Source of the DNA: CAJGBR01 sp045637425
Lineage (GTDB): Bacteria; Bacteroidota; Bacteroidia; Bacteroidales; Rikenellaceae
Direction: 5' to 3'
Assembly (NCBI GenBank): GCA_045637425.1
Contig: JAZTZL010000021.1
Span: 1-20,151, forward strand
Length of the DNA: 20,151 bases
Shown one piece after another: positions 1 to 7,181 of this stretch (within the stretch, counting starts at the first letter, position 1; the number at the start of each line of letters is the position of its first letter). The notes beneath the pieces were generated by a model. It ran no database searches. It saw nothing but the letters and a program-made list of their open reading frames with translations, and was not told the origin of the DNA. A program made the position numbers and the translations under genes.

Positions 1-154
1 TATACCATCTGCAAATGCATATTATAATGCACATATCATATACAAAAACACCATATTTGTATTTGATGATAGTATATTTGTATTCACTTGTATTTCATTG
101 TCGAAAAAAAAGTTGATTTTTTTAGAAAATTTTTCATTTGGACTCAATTTTTCT
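1..154. other. AT-rich non-coding left edge with short repeats
   Basis: There is no gene here. It lies downstream of the integrase stop codon. The stretch is strongly AT-rich and holds three copies of TTGTATT at 57-63, 78-84 and 88-94, spaced 21 and 10 bp, so on one face of the helix; the first two are part of a longer ATATTTGTATT repeat (53-63, 74-84). A small inverted repeat TGCAT-attata-ATGCA lies at 16-31. An A-run and a T-run (about 104-121) could form a weak hairpin after the integrase gene. Such phased repeats beside an integrase may be arm-type binding sites, but that is inference. Confidence 0.4.
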
Positions 155-1267
155 CTACTTAAGTGAGATTCTATTGGCTGATTCGCGTTTTTTCTCGTTC
201 ACCAGTTCTGCGTAAATTTGGGTTGTTGAGACGTTGCGATGAGTCAGCATTTTACTCACCGTATAGATATCTGTTCCGGCTGCTATCTGTAGTGTTGCAA
301 AGGTGTGCCTACTTGTATGAAATGTTATATGCTTAGTAATACCAGCTCGTTTTAACCATCTTTTAAGAGGGGCGTTAAGCATTCCACGTGCAAAATCCTC
401 GAACACTTTACCTTCCTTTTTGCGTTTACCACAGTAGGATAAAGCCTCTTCACTAATAGGTAATGTTGCTTCGGTCTCCGTTTTCTCAGTGCGTATTCTC
501 ATACACCAACCACCATCTGGAGCCTTGACAATATGTTTCCACTCCAATTGTATAATATCACTAACACGCAGTCCAGTGAAGCAGGAGAATATCGCAGCTC
601 TGCGTAATACCGGGATATCACAAGGAGTAGTATCGAGACGCTTTAATTCCTCTAAGGTCAGATACTCTCTTTTAGTCTCGACATACTCTATCTTATCAAG
701 GTAGTCATTGATATTCTCTTTGAGCAGCCTATCACGGTATGCTCTTTTGAGTACTGCTCTAAAAGTAGAGAAGTATGACGCCTTGGTATTAGTGTGCATT
801 GCGACACCTGGACGCCTTACAGAAGTAGCTGTTAATAAGTACTCGCCAAATTTCTTGGCAACATCTACATCTAACTCCTCAAATGAACATTTACCGTGTA
901 TAAATTTCTCAAAGTGTTGATACGACCCCCACCATTTGCTATTACTTGGCTTACCCTCGGCTAAATTTCTGTAATACTCCAGAAAATCACCTTTCATTTT
1001 AGACTTATCCAAAAAGCCAAACTGTTCATTGATGATGGACTCTGTACGACAAGCTAAAATACCTTCTGCACGAGTCATCATTTTGACATTGTAGGCTCTT
1101 TCCTTATCAGTTTTGGGCTTGTCATACACATAAATTCCAAGCGACTCTTTATATACGCGCTTCATCTTATCCTTTAAGAAGATTGCTGGACTATAGCGCA
1201 GATATAGCGACGACTTACCGTTTTTGATAGGTCGCTTAACAAGTAATACTCTCGAAGTTACTGACAT
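155..1267 (-). CDS. Tyrosine recombinase / integrase of a mobile element
   Basis: This 370-residue site-specific recombinase should cut and rejoin DNA at attachment sites through a covalent tyrosine link. Residues 1-90 look like the arm-binding domain usual in Bacteroidota integrases, about 91-200 the SAM-like core-binding domain, and 200-370 the catalytic domain. The expected catalytic set is present: Arg234 in GLRVSD, a probable beta-hairpin Lys near 262, His317 and Arg320 in HTSRH, His343 in LTHRN and the nucleophile Tyr352 in TTQIYAE. It therefore looks complete and active. It starts 2 bp after the stop codon of the multi-HTH gene upstream, so the two are probably co-transcribed and translationally coupled. 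No tRNA gene is nearby; the neighbouring chromosomal gene is mnmE, which suggests, without proving, that the mnmE 3' end is the target. The rest of the element would lie left of the window. Family assignment is secure; the target site is inferred. Confidence 0.93.
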   Translation of the reverse strand: MSVTSRVLLVKRPIKNGKSSLYLRYSPAIFLKDKMKRVYKESLGIYVYDKPKTDKERAYNVKMMTRAEGILACRTESIINEQFGFLDKSKMKGDFLEYYRNLAEGKPSNSKWWGSYQHFEKFIHGKCSFEELDVDVAKKFGEYLLTATSVRRPGVAMHTNTKASYFSTFRAVLKRAYRDRLLKENINDYLDKIEYVETKREYLTLEELKRLDTTPCDIPVLRRAAIFSCFTGLRVSDIIQLEWKHIVKAPDGGWCMRIRTEKTETEATLPISEEALSYCGKRKKEGKVFEDFARGMLNAPLKRWLKRAGITKHITFHTSRHTFATLQIAAGTDIYTVSKMLTHRNVSTTQIYAELVNEKKRESANRISLK

Positions 1268-1269
1268 AT

Positions 1270-2337
1270 CTATATATTTTTTTGTTTACTATTCATTAGC
1301 CCATCTAGCTCTGGCTTTGATATCTTTATGTATTTCCCTTCTTTATGTGTCGGGATATTATATCGTTTGATATATTGGTACAATGCATCTCTACTTATAC
1401 TATATTTCGAAATAGCTTCTTCAACAGTATAATACTCGGGTTGCGGAAACTTCTTGCGCATCAGTTCATCAAAGTGTTCTTTTGAGTAATATCCTTTGTT
1501 GCCTTTTCGCATTTTAGGAACAGGATTCTTATAAATAAGAACTGAAACATAGTGTGGATCCAAACCATAAATATTATTGATATCCTCCATTGTGTACCAT
1601 TCCTTAATATTAGGATCGGGAAGTCTACTTGCCAATAATTCGTCAATATGTTTTTTCGAATAGTGCACTTTCCCGTTAATTCTCATTCGAGGGACCATAT
1701 TATTAGATACGCACCCGTGAACACCTTGAACTGAAATGTCATATTTCTGACATACTTCCTCAAGTGTGTACCATTCTGAGATGTCCGGATCGGGAGTGTT
1801 TAGAGAAAAGCATCTGTCAATATGCTTCTTGCTAAAATATGTCTTATTCCCGTGCTTCAGTCTCGGAATGTTTTTAGTCGCTGCATACTTGAAAACAGTA
1901 TCCTTGCTAACCTTAAATTTTTCGATGACCTCTGCCGTCGAGTAGTACTCTGCCACAGGTTTGGAGATTACACGCCTTACCTGGTAAGGAATATTCGTTT
2001 TGAACAAAGCATCTATATCAACTCTGCGGATAAAAATCTTCCTGTTCATCTTAATACAATTTATCTTTCCTGTTACGCAGTATCTATAAACCGTCGTACT
2101 GGATATGCCCATAAGTTTGGCAACATCATCGCAAGACAGATACTCCTTTTTAAGTGTAGTGGGTGATGGAGATGGAAGGTTTTCGCCTTCGAGGACTTTT
2201 TCTAACTTTTGCTCTCTTTTTTCGGTTTTATAGTTTCGTTGCGAACATTGGTGAGAGCAGAACCTTGTTGTCATTTTGTGGGCAGTAAATTTCTTACCAC
2301 AAAACTCGCACACCTTTGTTACTTCAATTTTGCTCAT
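1270..2337 (-). CDS. Zinc-finger-like protein with five tandem helix-turn-helix units
   Basis: This is a 355-residue predicted DNA-binding protein. The N-terminus has Cys10, Cys13, Cys27 and Cys31 (C-x2-C-x13-C-x3-C), a likely zinc site. Five excisionase/MerR-like HTH units follow at about 65-112, 130-177, 188-235, 246-293 and 301-348. Each starts with an EYxS/EWYT/EYYT-type motif, continues with a helix-turn-helix and ends with a wing resembling YFSKKHID. Units 2 to 5 are clearly repeats of each other; unit 1 is more diverged. Single HTH_17-type units are typical of excisionases and recombination directionality factors; a chain of five is unusual. The gene ends 2 bp before the integrase start, so a role in controlling or directing that integrase is likely. 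The upstream DNA carries five 10-bp repeats (2462-2511), which could be its operator. A weak promoter match CATATTTG (2573 to 2566, minus) lies upstream. Domain architecture is clear; function is inferred. Confidence 0.82.
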   Translation of the reverse strand: MSKIEVTKVCEFCGKKFTAHKMTTRFCSHQCSQRNYKTEKREQKLEKVLEGENLPSPSPTTLKKEYLSCDDVAKLMGISSTTVYRYCVTGKINCIKMNRKIFIRRVDIDALFKTNIPYQVRRVISKPVAEYYSTAEVIEKFKVSKDTVFKYAATKNIPRLKHGNKTYFSKKHIDRCFSLNTPDPDISEWYTLEEVCQKYDISVQGVHGCVSNNMVPRMRINGKVHYSKKHIDELLASRLPDPNIKEWYTMEDINNIYGLDPHYVSVLIYKNPVPKMRKGNKGYYSKEHFDELMRKKFPQPEYYTVEEAISKYSISRDALYQYIKRYNIPTHKEGKYIKISKPELDGLMNSKQKNI

Positions 2338-2454
2338 ATGAGAGATATACGTGTAGATGTCTATTATCTGGGCGATATCACCGGCGAAATAAACTCCGAT
2401 GATATTCTAAGTGAGATAACATCTACTTGTTATGAAATTGGGATTTTGGTTTGA
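2338..2454 (+). pseudogene. Inverted, diverged fragment of the mnmE 3' end
   Basis: Read on the plus strand from the ATG at 2338, this piece encodes 38 residues including IRVDVYYLGDITGEI and NSDDILSEI. They match the C-terminal end of the MnmE encoded nearby on the opposite strand (IRVIINNLGEITGEI, TSDEILGTI). The first 24 aligned positions show about two-thirds identity, and the DNA shares an exact 14-bp run (2377-2390 against 2747-2760). The fragment does not keep the essential CIGK ending; it runs on to a stop after EIGILV. It has no upstream MnmE part, because the multi-HTH gene starts on the other strand immediately next to it (CATATG at 2335-2340). I interpret it as a carried or left-over attachment-site copy of mnmE from another host or element, not an expressed gene. 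The homology is seen directly; the origin is inferred. Confidence 0.7.
2377..2390 (+). repeat. 14-bp inverted repeat, left copy (in mnmE fragment)
   Basis: ATCACCGGCGAAAT is identical to the reverse complement of 2747-2760 inside the mnmE coding sequence. It encodes the conserved ITGEI motif in both places. The arrangement is inverted, so recombination between the copies would flip the DNA between them rather than excise it. Confidence 0.75.
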
Positions 2455-2461
2455 TTTTAGT

Positions 2462-2511
2462 TTGCACCTCATTGCACTCCATTTCACTCCGTTGCACCTC
2501 ATTGCAAACTT
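2462..2511. repeat. Five tandem 10-bp direct repeats (iteron-like block)
   Basis: The block reads TTGCACCTCA, TTGCACTCCA, TTTCACTCCG, TTGCACCTCA and TTGCAAACTT: five consecutive units of exactly 10 bp, with units 1 and 4 identical and the last only half conserved. A 10-bp period puts every unit on the same face of the helix, as in protein-binding iterons or operators. The block sits upstream of the gene for a protein with five HTH units and next to the presumed attachment region, so it is a candidate binding site for that protein or for the integrase arm domain. Confidence 0.7.
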
Positions 2512-2634
2512 GGTGAAATCTCTTTAATAGTGGTAGGACAGGTGATGATATCTGACATTGTGGGACAAATATGGCCCAAAAAAGTGATAAACTATGCTAT
2601 ATCAATGACAACTTGACTTTATCACAAAAACACG

Positions 2635-2659
2635 AAAGGCGCTCTAAATGAGCGCCTTT
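2635..2659 (-). terminator. Rho-independent terminator after mnmE
   Basis: AAAGGCGCTC and GAGCGCCTTT form a perfect 10-bp stem around the loop TAAAT. In the mnmE direction the stem is followed by TCGTGTTTTTG, a moderately T-rich tail. It lies 33 bp past the mnmE stop codon, so it should end the parA-to-mnmE operon. Two further inverted repeats surround it (2587-2595 with 2661-2669, and 2616-2624 with 2679-2687). Confidence 0.85.
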
Positions 2660-2691
2660 GATAGTTTATGATAGCCAATGATAAAGTGATT

Positions 2692-4029
2692 TTACTTGCC
2701 TATGCAGAATTTAGCGAAGATGGTACCGAGTATTTCGTCGGAGGTGATTTCGCCGGTGATTTCTCCGAGGTTGTTAATTATTACTCTGATGTGTTCCACG
2801 ACCAAATCTGCACTCAGACCCATATCCAGAGCTCGGTGTGCTTCCTCGAGTTCGGCTCCGCAGCGAATCAATACATCATAGTGGCGTGCATTAGTTACCA
2901 TTAACCCTTGATTGCTCACATCTTGATAAGGTTTGCTCAACAATTCCCGCAACTCATCAATGCCTTGATTCTCTTTTGCTGAAATTAATACCCGTTCGCC
3001 CTGATACTCAACATTCCCACAATTCACATCGCGCTTGTTGAAAGCCACGATAACGCGCTTTTGGACCAAGGCTACCTCTTCGGGTATTTTGACCTCGTTG
3101 CCGTCACAGACTATTAATACAATTTCGGCACGTTCGATTGCTTTTTTACTGCGTTCGATGCCCATTGTTTCTATGACATCTTCGCTCGAACGAATACCTG
3201 CAGTGTCGATTATTCTAAATTTCACGCCGTTGATAAAGAGTATCTCTTCAATGGTATCTCTTGTTGTACCTGCGATGTCCGAAACTATTGCGCGTTGTTC
3301 TCCAACCAATATGTTTAGCAGTGTCGATTTTCCGACATTTGGAGCGCCGACTATTGCGACGGGGATTCCCTCCTTCAGCGCGTTGCCAGAGCGAAATGAT
3401 TGGCACATATTGTCGATTTCGGATTTGAGCTGCTGCATAATGAGACGCAGTTTGCTACGGTCTGCAAATTCGACCTCCTCCTCCGAGAAGTCAAGTTCGA
3501 GTTCAAGCAGTGCTGCCAATTCAACCAGATGTTCTCTGAGAGTATTTATTCCAGATGAATAAGCACCTTTCATCTGGTTCATTGCTACCTGGTGGAATGC
3601 CTTTGAGTCTGAAGCAATTATATCTGCTACAGCTTCGGCTTGAGAGAGGTCCATCTTGCCATTGAGGAATGCACGTTTGGTGAATTCTCCTTGTGTTGCA
3701 GGTCTTGCGCCATTTGCTACGAGAGCTTCTATTGTTCGTTCTGCGATATATTTTGAGCCGTGGCACGAAAATTCGACAGAGTCCTCGCCTGTGTACGAGT
3801 GCGGAGCACGAAACACCATAGCCAATGCATCGTCAATCACTTCGCCTTCAAACTGAATGTTGCCGTAGTGTACGGTATACCCCTCAGCCTTGGATAGCGA
3901 TTGGCCATTGCGTTTGAAAAAAATTTTGTCTGCAATCTCGAGAGCTTGATTTCCGCTGATTCTGATTACAGATATTGCGCCGCCTGTGGCCGTAGCGACT
4001 GCGGCAATGGTTTGTTCAGATGTAATCAT
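2692..4029 (-). CDS. mnmE: tRNA modification GTPase MnmE
   Basis: MnmE works with MnmG to add the aminomethyl or carboxymethylaminomethyl group to wobble uridine 34 of certain tRNAs in the cytoplasm. The 445-residue length matches the family (about 450). The N-terminal folate-binding domain covers about 1-118 (starting IAAVATATGGAISVIRISG), followed by helical segments and an inserted G domain with P-loop GAPNVGKS 228-235, TTRDT 255-259, DTAG 275-278, NKRD 331-334 and SAK 350-352. The C-terminus ends in the diagnostic CIGK (442-445), whose Cys is needed for modification. The gene starts 6 bp after the mltD-like stop and is last in the par operon. The final codons (from about 2692 to 2770) are rich in C-ending codons, and a diverged inverted copy of this end lies at 2338-2454; the 3' end of this gene may have been replaced by an integrating element. 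Identity as mnmE is secure. Confidence 0.97.
   Translation of the reverse strand: MITSEQTIAAVATATGGAISVIRISGNQALEIADKIFFKRNGQSLSKAEGYTVHYGNIQFEGEVIDDALAMVFRAPHSYTGEDSVEFSCHGSKYIAERTIEALVANGARPATQGEFTKRAFLNGKMDLSQAEAVADIIASDSKAFHQVAMNQMKGAYSSGINTLREHLVELAALLELELDFSEEEVEFADRSKLRLIMQQLKSEIDNMCQSFRSGNALKEGIPVAIVGAPNVGKSTLLNILVGEQRAIVSDIAGTTRDTIEEILFINGVKFRIIDTAGIRSSEDVIETMGIERSKKAIERAEIVLIVCDGNEVKIPEEVALVQKRVIVAFNKRDVNCGNVEYQGERVLISAKENQGIDELRELLSKPYQDVSNQGLMVTNARHYDVLIRCGAELEEAHRALDMGLSADLVVEHIRVIINNLGEITGEITSDEILGTIFAKFCIGK
2747..2760 (-). repeat. 14-bp inverted repeat, right copy (inside mnmE)
   Basis: On the minus strand this reads ATCACCGGCGAAAT, within the codons for EITGEI near the end of MnmE (about residues 423-427). 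The partner is at 2377-2390 on the plus strand. Both copies are in the same codon phase relative to the MnmE frame, so an inversion between them would give an in-frame exchange of the last codons of mnmE. Confidence 0.75.
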
Positions 4030-4035
4030 AATTTT

Positions 4036-5295
4036 TTACGGAATGTATATTGTACTGCCTGCTCTGAGCGCATTGGCACTTTTCAAATTGTTCGCCTTCA
4101 TAATGGCTTTTGTTGTGGTGCGGTGTCTCATAGCCAGCGATCCGAGCGTATCGCCCTTTTTTACTTTGTATCTTATGCCGCGACCTTGTGAATTCCACGT
4201 TTTTGAGAAGTTCGCAGGGTTTAGGAATTCCTTTAAGTATAGTGAGTCTTTAGCGTTGATTTCGTTTTCGTGTTCTATGAATTGTGAAACCATTTCGATG
4301 GGCAGATTCAGCGGGTATGCTTCTTTCGCAGTAACGGGAATAATGTCGAGTTTGTACTGCGGATTGAGTTCTCGCAACTGTTCGGTCGAGATGGGTATTG
4401 TAGATGAAATCTGGTCGAAGTGAGTCAGTTTTCGGACGTAGATTGTATCAGTCGGAGTGCCGATTGCGAAATTATCCGGATTTATTCCGTGATTTTTGTG
4501 GAATGTGTAGGCGTACGTAGCGCCGATGAATGCAGGGACATATCCACGAGTTTCGCGAGGCAGATACTCATAAACGTCCCAGAACGTTTTGGCATTGTTC
4601 CCCGCACGTTTTATGGCTTTGTTCACATTACCTGCGCCGCAGTTATATGCAGCGATTGCCAAAGTCCAATCGTGGTACATTTCGTAGAGGTCTTCGAGGT
4701 GTGTGCAGGCTGCGCGTGTAGCCTCTCTCACATCGTATCTCTCATCGACAAAGGCATTTATCTCCAGTCCGTAATTCTTTGCTGTAGCATACATCATCTG
4801 CCACATTCCTGTAGCACCGGCTCTTGATACGGCCTTTACTCTCATAGCCGACTCGACAAATGCCAGCAGTTTCAGTTCGAGGGGCATATTTCTGCGGTAG
4901 AGTTCCTCTTCAATCATCGGGAAGTATAGTTTCGCGATACCCATCATTGTCTCCATTTGTCCTCTGTATCTCAATGCGTAGTTTTCGATATACTTGCGCA
5001 CCAGCCGGTTGTAAGGCAGTCGAATCATTGTAGGCATCATCTTGAGCCTTTGTTCGTAGATTGAATCTGGGATTGTCGCTTTGCTGTCTGCGATGATTGT
5101 TTCGTCCAGCGAGATGAACTCATTGACATACGAGTCATAGGACTCGACTATGTTTTGCAATGTTTTTGCAGCCAACAAAGAGTCATATTGCTCGGGTGTA
5201 AATCTCAGATTCAGAACTTCATCGGGGGTATCAGCATTTGCTTCGTTCACAAACGAGAGGAGCAATGTTGCGAGAATAAGCAGAAAATTTTTCAT
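4036..5295 (-). CDS. mltD: MltD-like membrane-bound lytic transglycosylase with LysM domain
   Basis: This periplasmic enzyme should cleave the MurNAc-GlcNAc bond of peptidoglycan without water, giving 1,6-anhydro ends. It has 419 residues with a signal peptide (1-21, FLLILATLLLSFVNEANA), no lipobox, an SLT/lysozyme-like catalytic domain at about 110-260 with the ES motif carrying Glu148 and the AYNCGAGNV motif (216-224), and one C-terminal LysM domain (374-419; YKVKKGDTLGSLAMRH) that binds peptidoglycan. E. coli MltD carries more LysM copies, so this is a short form. The gene starts 7 bp after the DUF5683 stop and ends 6 bp before mnmE. The link to parAB and DUF5683 is a recurring gene order in Bacteroidota, perhaps tying wall remodelling to chromosome segregation, but that is inference. 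Enzyme family is certain; the exact subfamily symbol is a best fit. Confidence 0.9.
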   Translation of the reverse strand: MKNFLLILATLLLSFVNEANADTPDEVLNLRFTPEQYDSLLAAKTLQNIVESYDSYVNEFISLDETIIADSKATIPDSIYEQRLKMMPTMIRLPYNRLVRKYIENYALRYRGQMETMMGIAKLYFPMIEEELYRRNMPLELKLLAFVESAMRVKAVSRAGATGMWQMMYATAKNYGLEINAFVDERYDVREATRAACTHLEDLYEMYHDWTLAIAAYNCGAGNVNKAIKRAGNNAKTFWDVYEYLPRETRGYVPAFIGATYAYTFHKNHGINPDNFAIGTPTDTIYVRKLTHFDQISSTIPISTEQLRELNPQYKLDIIPVTAKEAYPLNLPIEMVSQFIEHENEINAKDSLYLKEFLNPANFSKTWNSQGRGIRYKVKKGDTLGSLAMRHRTTTKAIMKANNLKSANALRAGSTIYIP

Positions 5296-5302
5296 AGCAA
5301 AA

Positions 5303-6286
5303 TTAGAAATTAATGCTCATTGACAGACCCACACCTTGAGAGTTTCCATTGGTCAGGGTATTTATATTGAGCATTGAAGGCGCGACCTGAATAGCGAGTT
5401 CGTCCGAGATGTCATAATCTCTGAGGTGGGCATCGACGTGCGCGTCTATTATGTTCAGCAGATAGAATGCTCCCGTGAGAATGATACTGAAGTCTCGGTT
5501 TCGGCGGAACGCATCACGAGTATTTTTCAGCACCGTAGCCGAGTGTCGTCCCTTGAATTCATCTACCGTATTATCGTCGCCGTCAGTCAGCAAATCGTAA
5601 GCCTTTCTGTATCTTTGGTATCCACGGTTATTGAAATCGACAATGTAGCCCATTGTCGCAATGCCGCCCAGCACGATAGGCACCTTCCAGTAGCTACCGT
5701 TGTATATCTGACCTGCGCCGGGGCAAATCATCGAGAGCGTCGTAGCCTTCTTGACCGGAGGAGCATAGTTTGCGTAGTTCATCACGCCGTCTCCCAAGAA
5801 GTATAGATAACTTGCCATTGCACCCAGCATAAAGATTGTTTTGCGGGTATTGTATTTCAATTCTTTGGATTTCAGTGCATCACACTCTTCTCGCGAGAGT
5901 TTGTTGTAGACTGCTGCATCGTACTGTTTTCTGTAGTCGCTAGCCTTGCTGCCTGCCGAGATACTTGCTGCAGCAAATGTGCCGACCGTTCCATATAGTA
6001 CGGGTACCTTCCACGCCTGCTTGTTGTAGACCTGTGATAATCCGGGAACAACGATTGAGAGTGCAGTCATACGGCTGATTGGCAACGAATCCTTAAAGAG
6101 TTTCGATTGCGTCATACGACCTGCATCGATTGCAATTTGACGTTGTTCAAGTCTCAGTTCGCGTTTTGTTTTAGTCGGCACCTCCTGTTCGACTTTTTTG
6201 AAGCGGCTGTCTTGAGCGGCAGAGTGGTTAGCCACTCCCAGCATCATAATTGCTATTGTCAGTATCGTTATCCAGCAAGATTTCAT
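5303..6286 (-). CDS. DUF5683 family envelope protein
   Basis: This 327-residue protein has an N-terminal signal peptide (about 1-24, cleavage near HSAA-Q) and several hydrophobic stretches. Two similar segments repeat in the chain: ALSIVVPGLSQVYNKQAWKV (about 75-94) and LSMICPGAGQIYNGSYWKV (about 184-202). Each has P-G-x-x-Q-x-Y-N followed by a hydrophobic span (VPVLYG, VPIVLG), which suggests an internal duplication of a membrane-embedded hairpin. These PGxGQIYN motifs are the mark of the DUF5683 family, whose function is unknown to me. A charged linker (KKVEQEVPTKTKRELRLEQRQ) follows the signal peptide. The gene lies 13 bp after parB and 7 bp before the mltD-like gene, in the usual Bacteroidota order parA-parB-DUF5683-lytic transglycosylase, so it probably acts in the envelope together with the transglycosylase. 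Family assignment rests on motif and synteny. Confidence 0.8.
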   Translation of the reverse strand: MKSCWITILTIAIMMLGVANHSAAQDSRFKKVEQEVPTKTKRELRLEQRQIAIDAGRMTQSKLFKDSLPISRMTALSIVVPGLSQVYNKQAWKVPVLYGTVGTFAAASISAGSKASDYRKQYDAAVYNKLSREECDALKSKELKYNTRKTIFMLGAMASYLYFLGDGVMNYANYAPPVKKATTLSMICPGAGQIYNGSYWKVPIVLGGIATMGYIVDFNNRGYQRYRKAYDLLTDGDDNTVDEFKGRHSATVLKNTRDAFRRNRDFSIILTGAFYLLNIIDAHVDAHLRDYDISDELAIQVAPSMLNINTLTNGNSQGVGLSMSINF

Positions 6287-6299
6287 TTTGGATATATGC

Positions 6300-7181
6300 T
6301 TAGTTTTTAATCTTTTCGAAAGTTTTCAATATTTCGGCAATCTCTTCGTCAGAGTTAAATCCGATAACGATTTTACCTTTGCCTTTAGTATTTTTCTTAA
6401 TCGAAATATCTTGATTAAAGTATTTTTCGAGATACTCCACAAGGCGTGTGTATGTTTCGGGATACTCCTCATCGGCCATTTTTTCGTTCTCTTTTTTGTC
6501 TGAGAGTTTTTTCACAAGTTCTTCGACTTGTCTTACCGAGAGCTGTTTTTTGATACACTTTTTGAGAATTGATAATTGGTCTTCGAAGTTTTCCACGTTA
6601 ATCAGCGCACGTGCGTGTCCCATTGATATGAGTTCTTCGCGCACAGCGAGTTGCACCTCTTCAGGCAGTTTGAGCAATCGCAGGTAGTTTGAAATTGTCG
6701 AACGCTTTTTGCCCACACGTTCTGCCAGTGTTTCCTGTTTTAGGTTGCATTCGTCAATGAGGCGTTGCAGGCTGAGTGCAATTTCTATAGCGTTGAGGTC
6801 TTCGCGTTGAATGTTTTCCACGAGCGCCATTTCAATCAGAGTTTGGTCGTCCACCTCTCTGACGTAGGCTGGGATTGTTTCGAGTCCGGCGCGTTGAGAT
6901 GCTCTGAAACGGCGTTCGCCGCTGATAATCATAAACGTACCATCGTCGTTTCTTTTTACGGTGATAGGTTGAATCACACCGAGTTTAGAGATTGAGTCAG
7001 ACAATTCTTCCAAAGCCTCCTCGTCGAACGACGTTCTTGGCTGATTGGGGTTTGGGAATATTTTTGACAATTCAATCTGGTCAAATGAGCTTGATTTGCT
7101 TTTGACCGGAGCATTGAAGTTTTCAATTTCGAAGATAGCGTCGAGTCCACGACCCAGTCTTTCTGTTTTGGGTTTATTCAT
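6300..7181 (-). CDS. parB: Chromosome-partitioning protein ParB (Spo0J/Noc family)
   Basis: ParB binds parS sites, slides along DNA as a CTP-dependent clamp and stimulates the ATPase of ParA, placing replicated origins. The 293 residues show an N-terminal ParA-contact segment (KTERLGRGLDAIF), the CTP-binding ParB/Srx domain with GERRFRA (88-94) and ENIQRED (122-128), a parS-reading helix-turn-helix (about 147-170; LKQETLAERVGKKRSTISNYL), and a C-terminal dimerisation domain after a charged linker (about 225-240). The open frame could extend two codons to a TTG at 7187, but the ATG at 7181 gives the standard MNKPKTERLGRGL start, so I use that. It begins 10 bp after the parA stop. I saw no clear parS 16-mer (TGTTTCACGTGAAACA-like) in the window. 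Confidence 0.95.
   Translation of the reverse strand: MNKPKTERLGRGLDAIFEIENFNAPVKSKSSSFDQIELSKIFPNPNQPRTSFDEEALEELSDSISKLGVIQPITVKRNDDGTFMIISGERRFRASQRAGLETIPAYVREVDDQTLIEMALVENIQREDLNAIEIALSLQRLIDECNLKQETLAERVGKKRSTISNYLRLLKLPEEVQLAVREELISMGHARALINVENFEDQLSILKKCIKKQLSVRQVEELVKKLSDKKENEKMADEEYPETYTRLVEYLEKYFNQDISIKKNTKGKGKIVIGFNSDEEIAEILKTFEKIKN

Noticed and set aside
2209..2337. An 81-codon plus-strand gene ending with the mnmE-like fragment
   Set aside because: The first half is antisense to the multi-HTH gene and has no MnmE similarity; only the part from 2338 is homologous.
2462..2511. CRISPR array
   Set aside because: The repeats are contiguous 10-bp units with no spacers, and no cas genes are present.
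6590..6620. parS-like palindrome around GCACGTGC in parB
   Set aside because: It shares only CACGTG with the parS consensus and lacks the TGTTTC/GAAACA arms.
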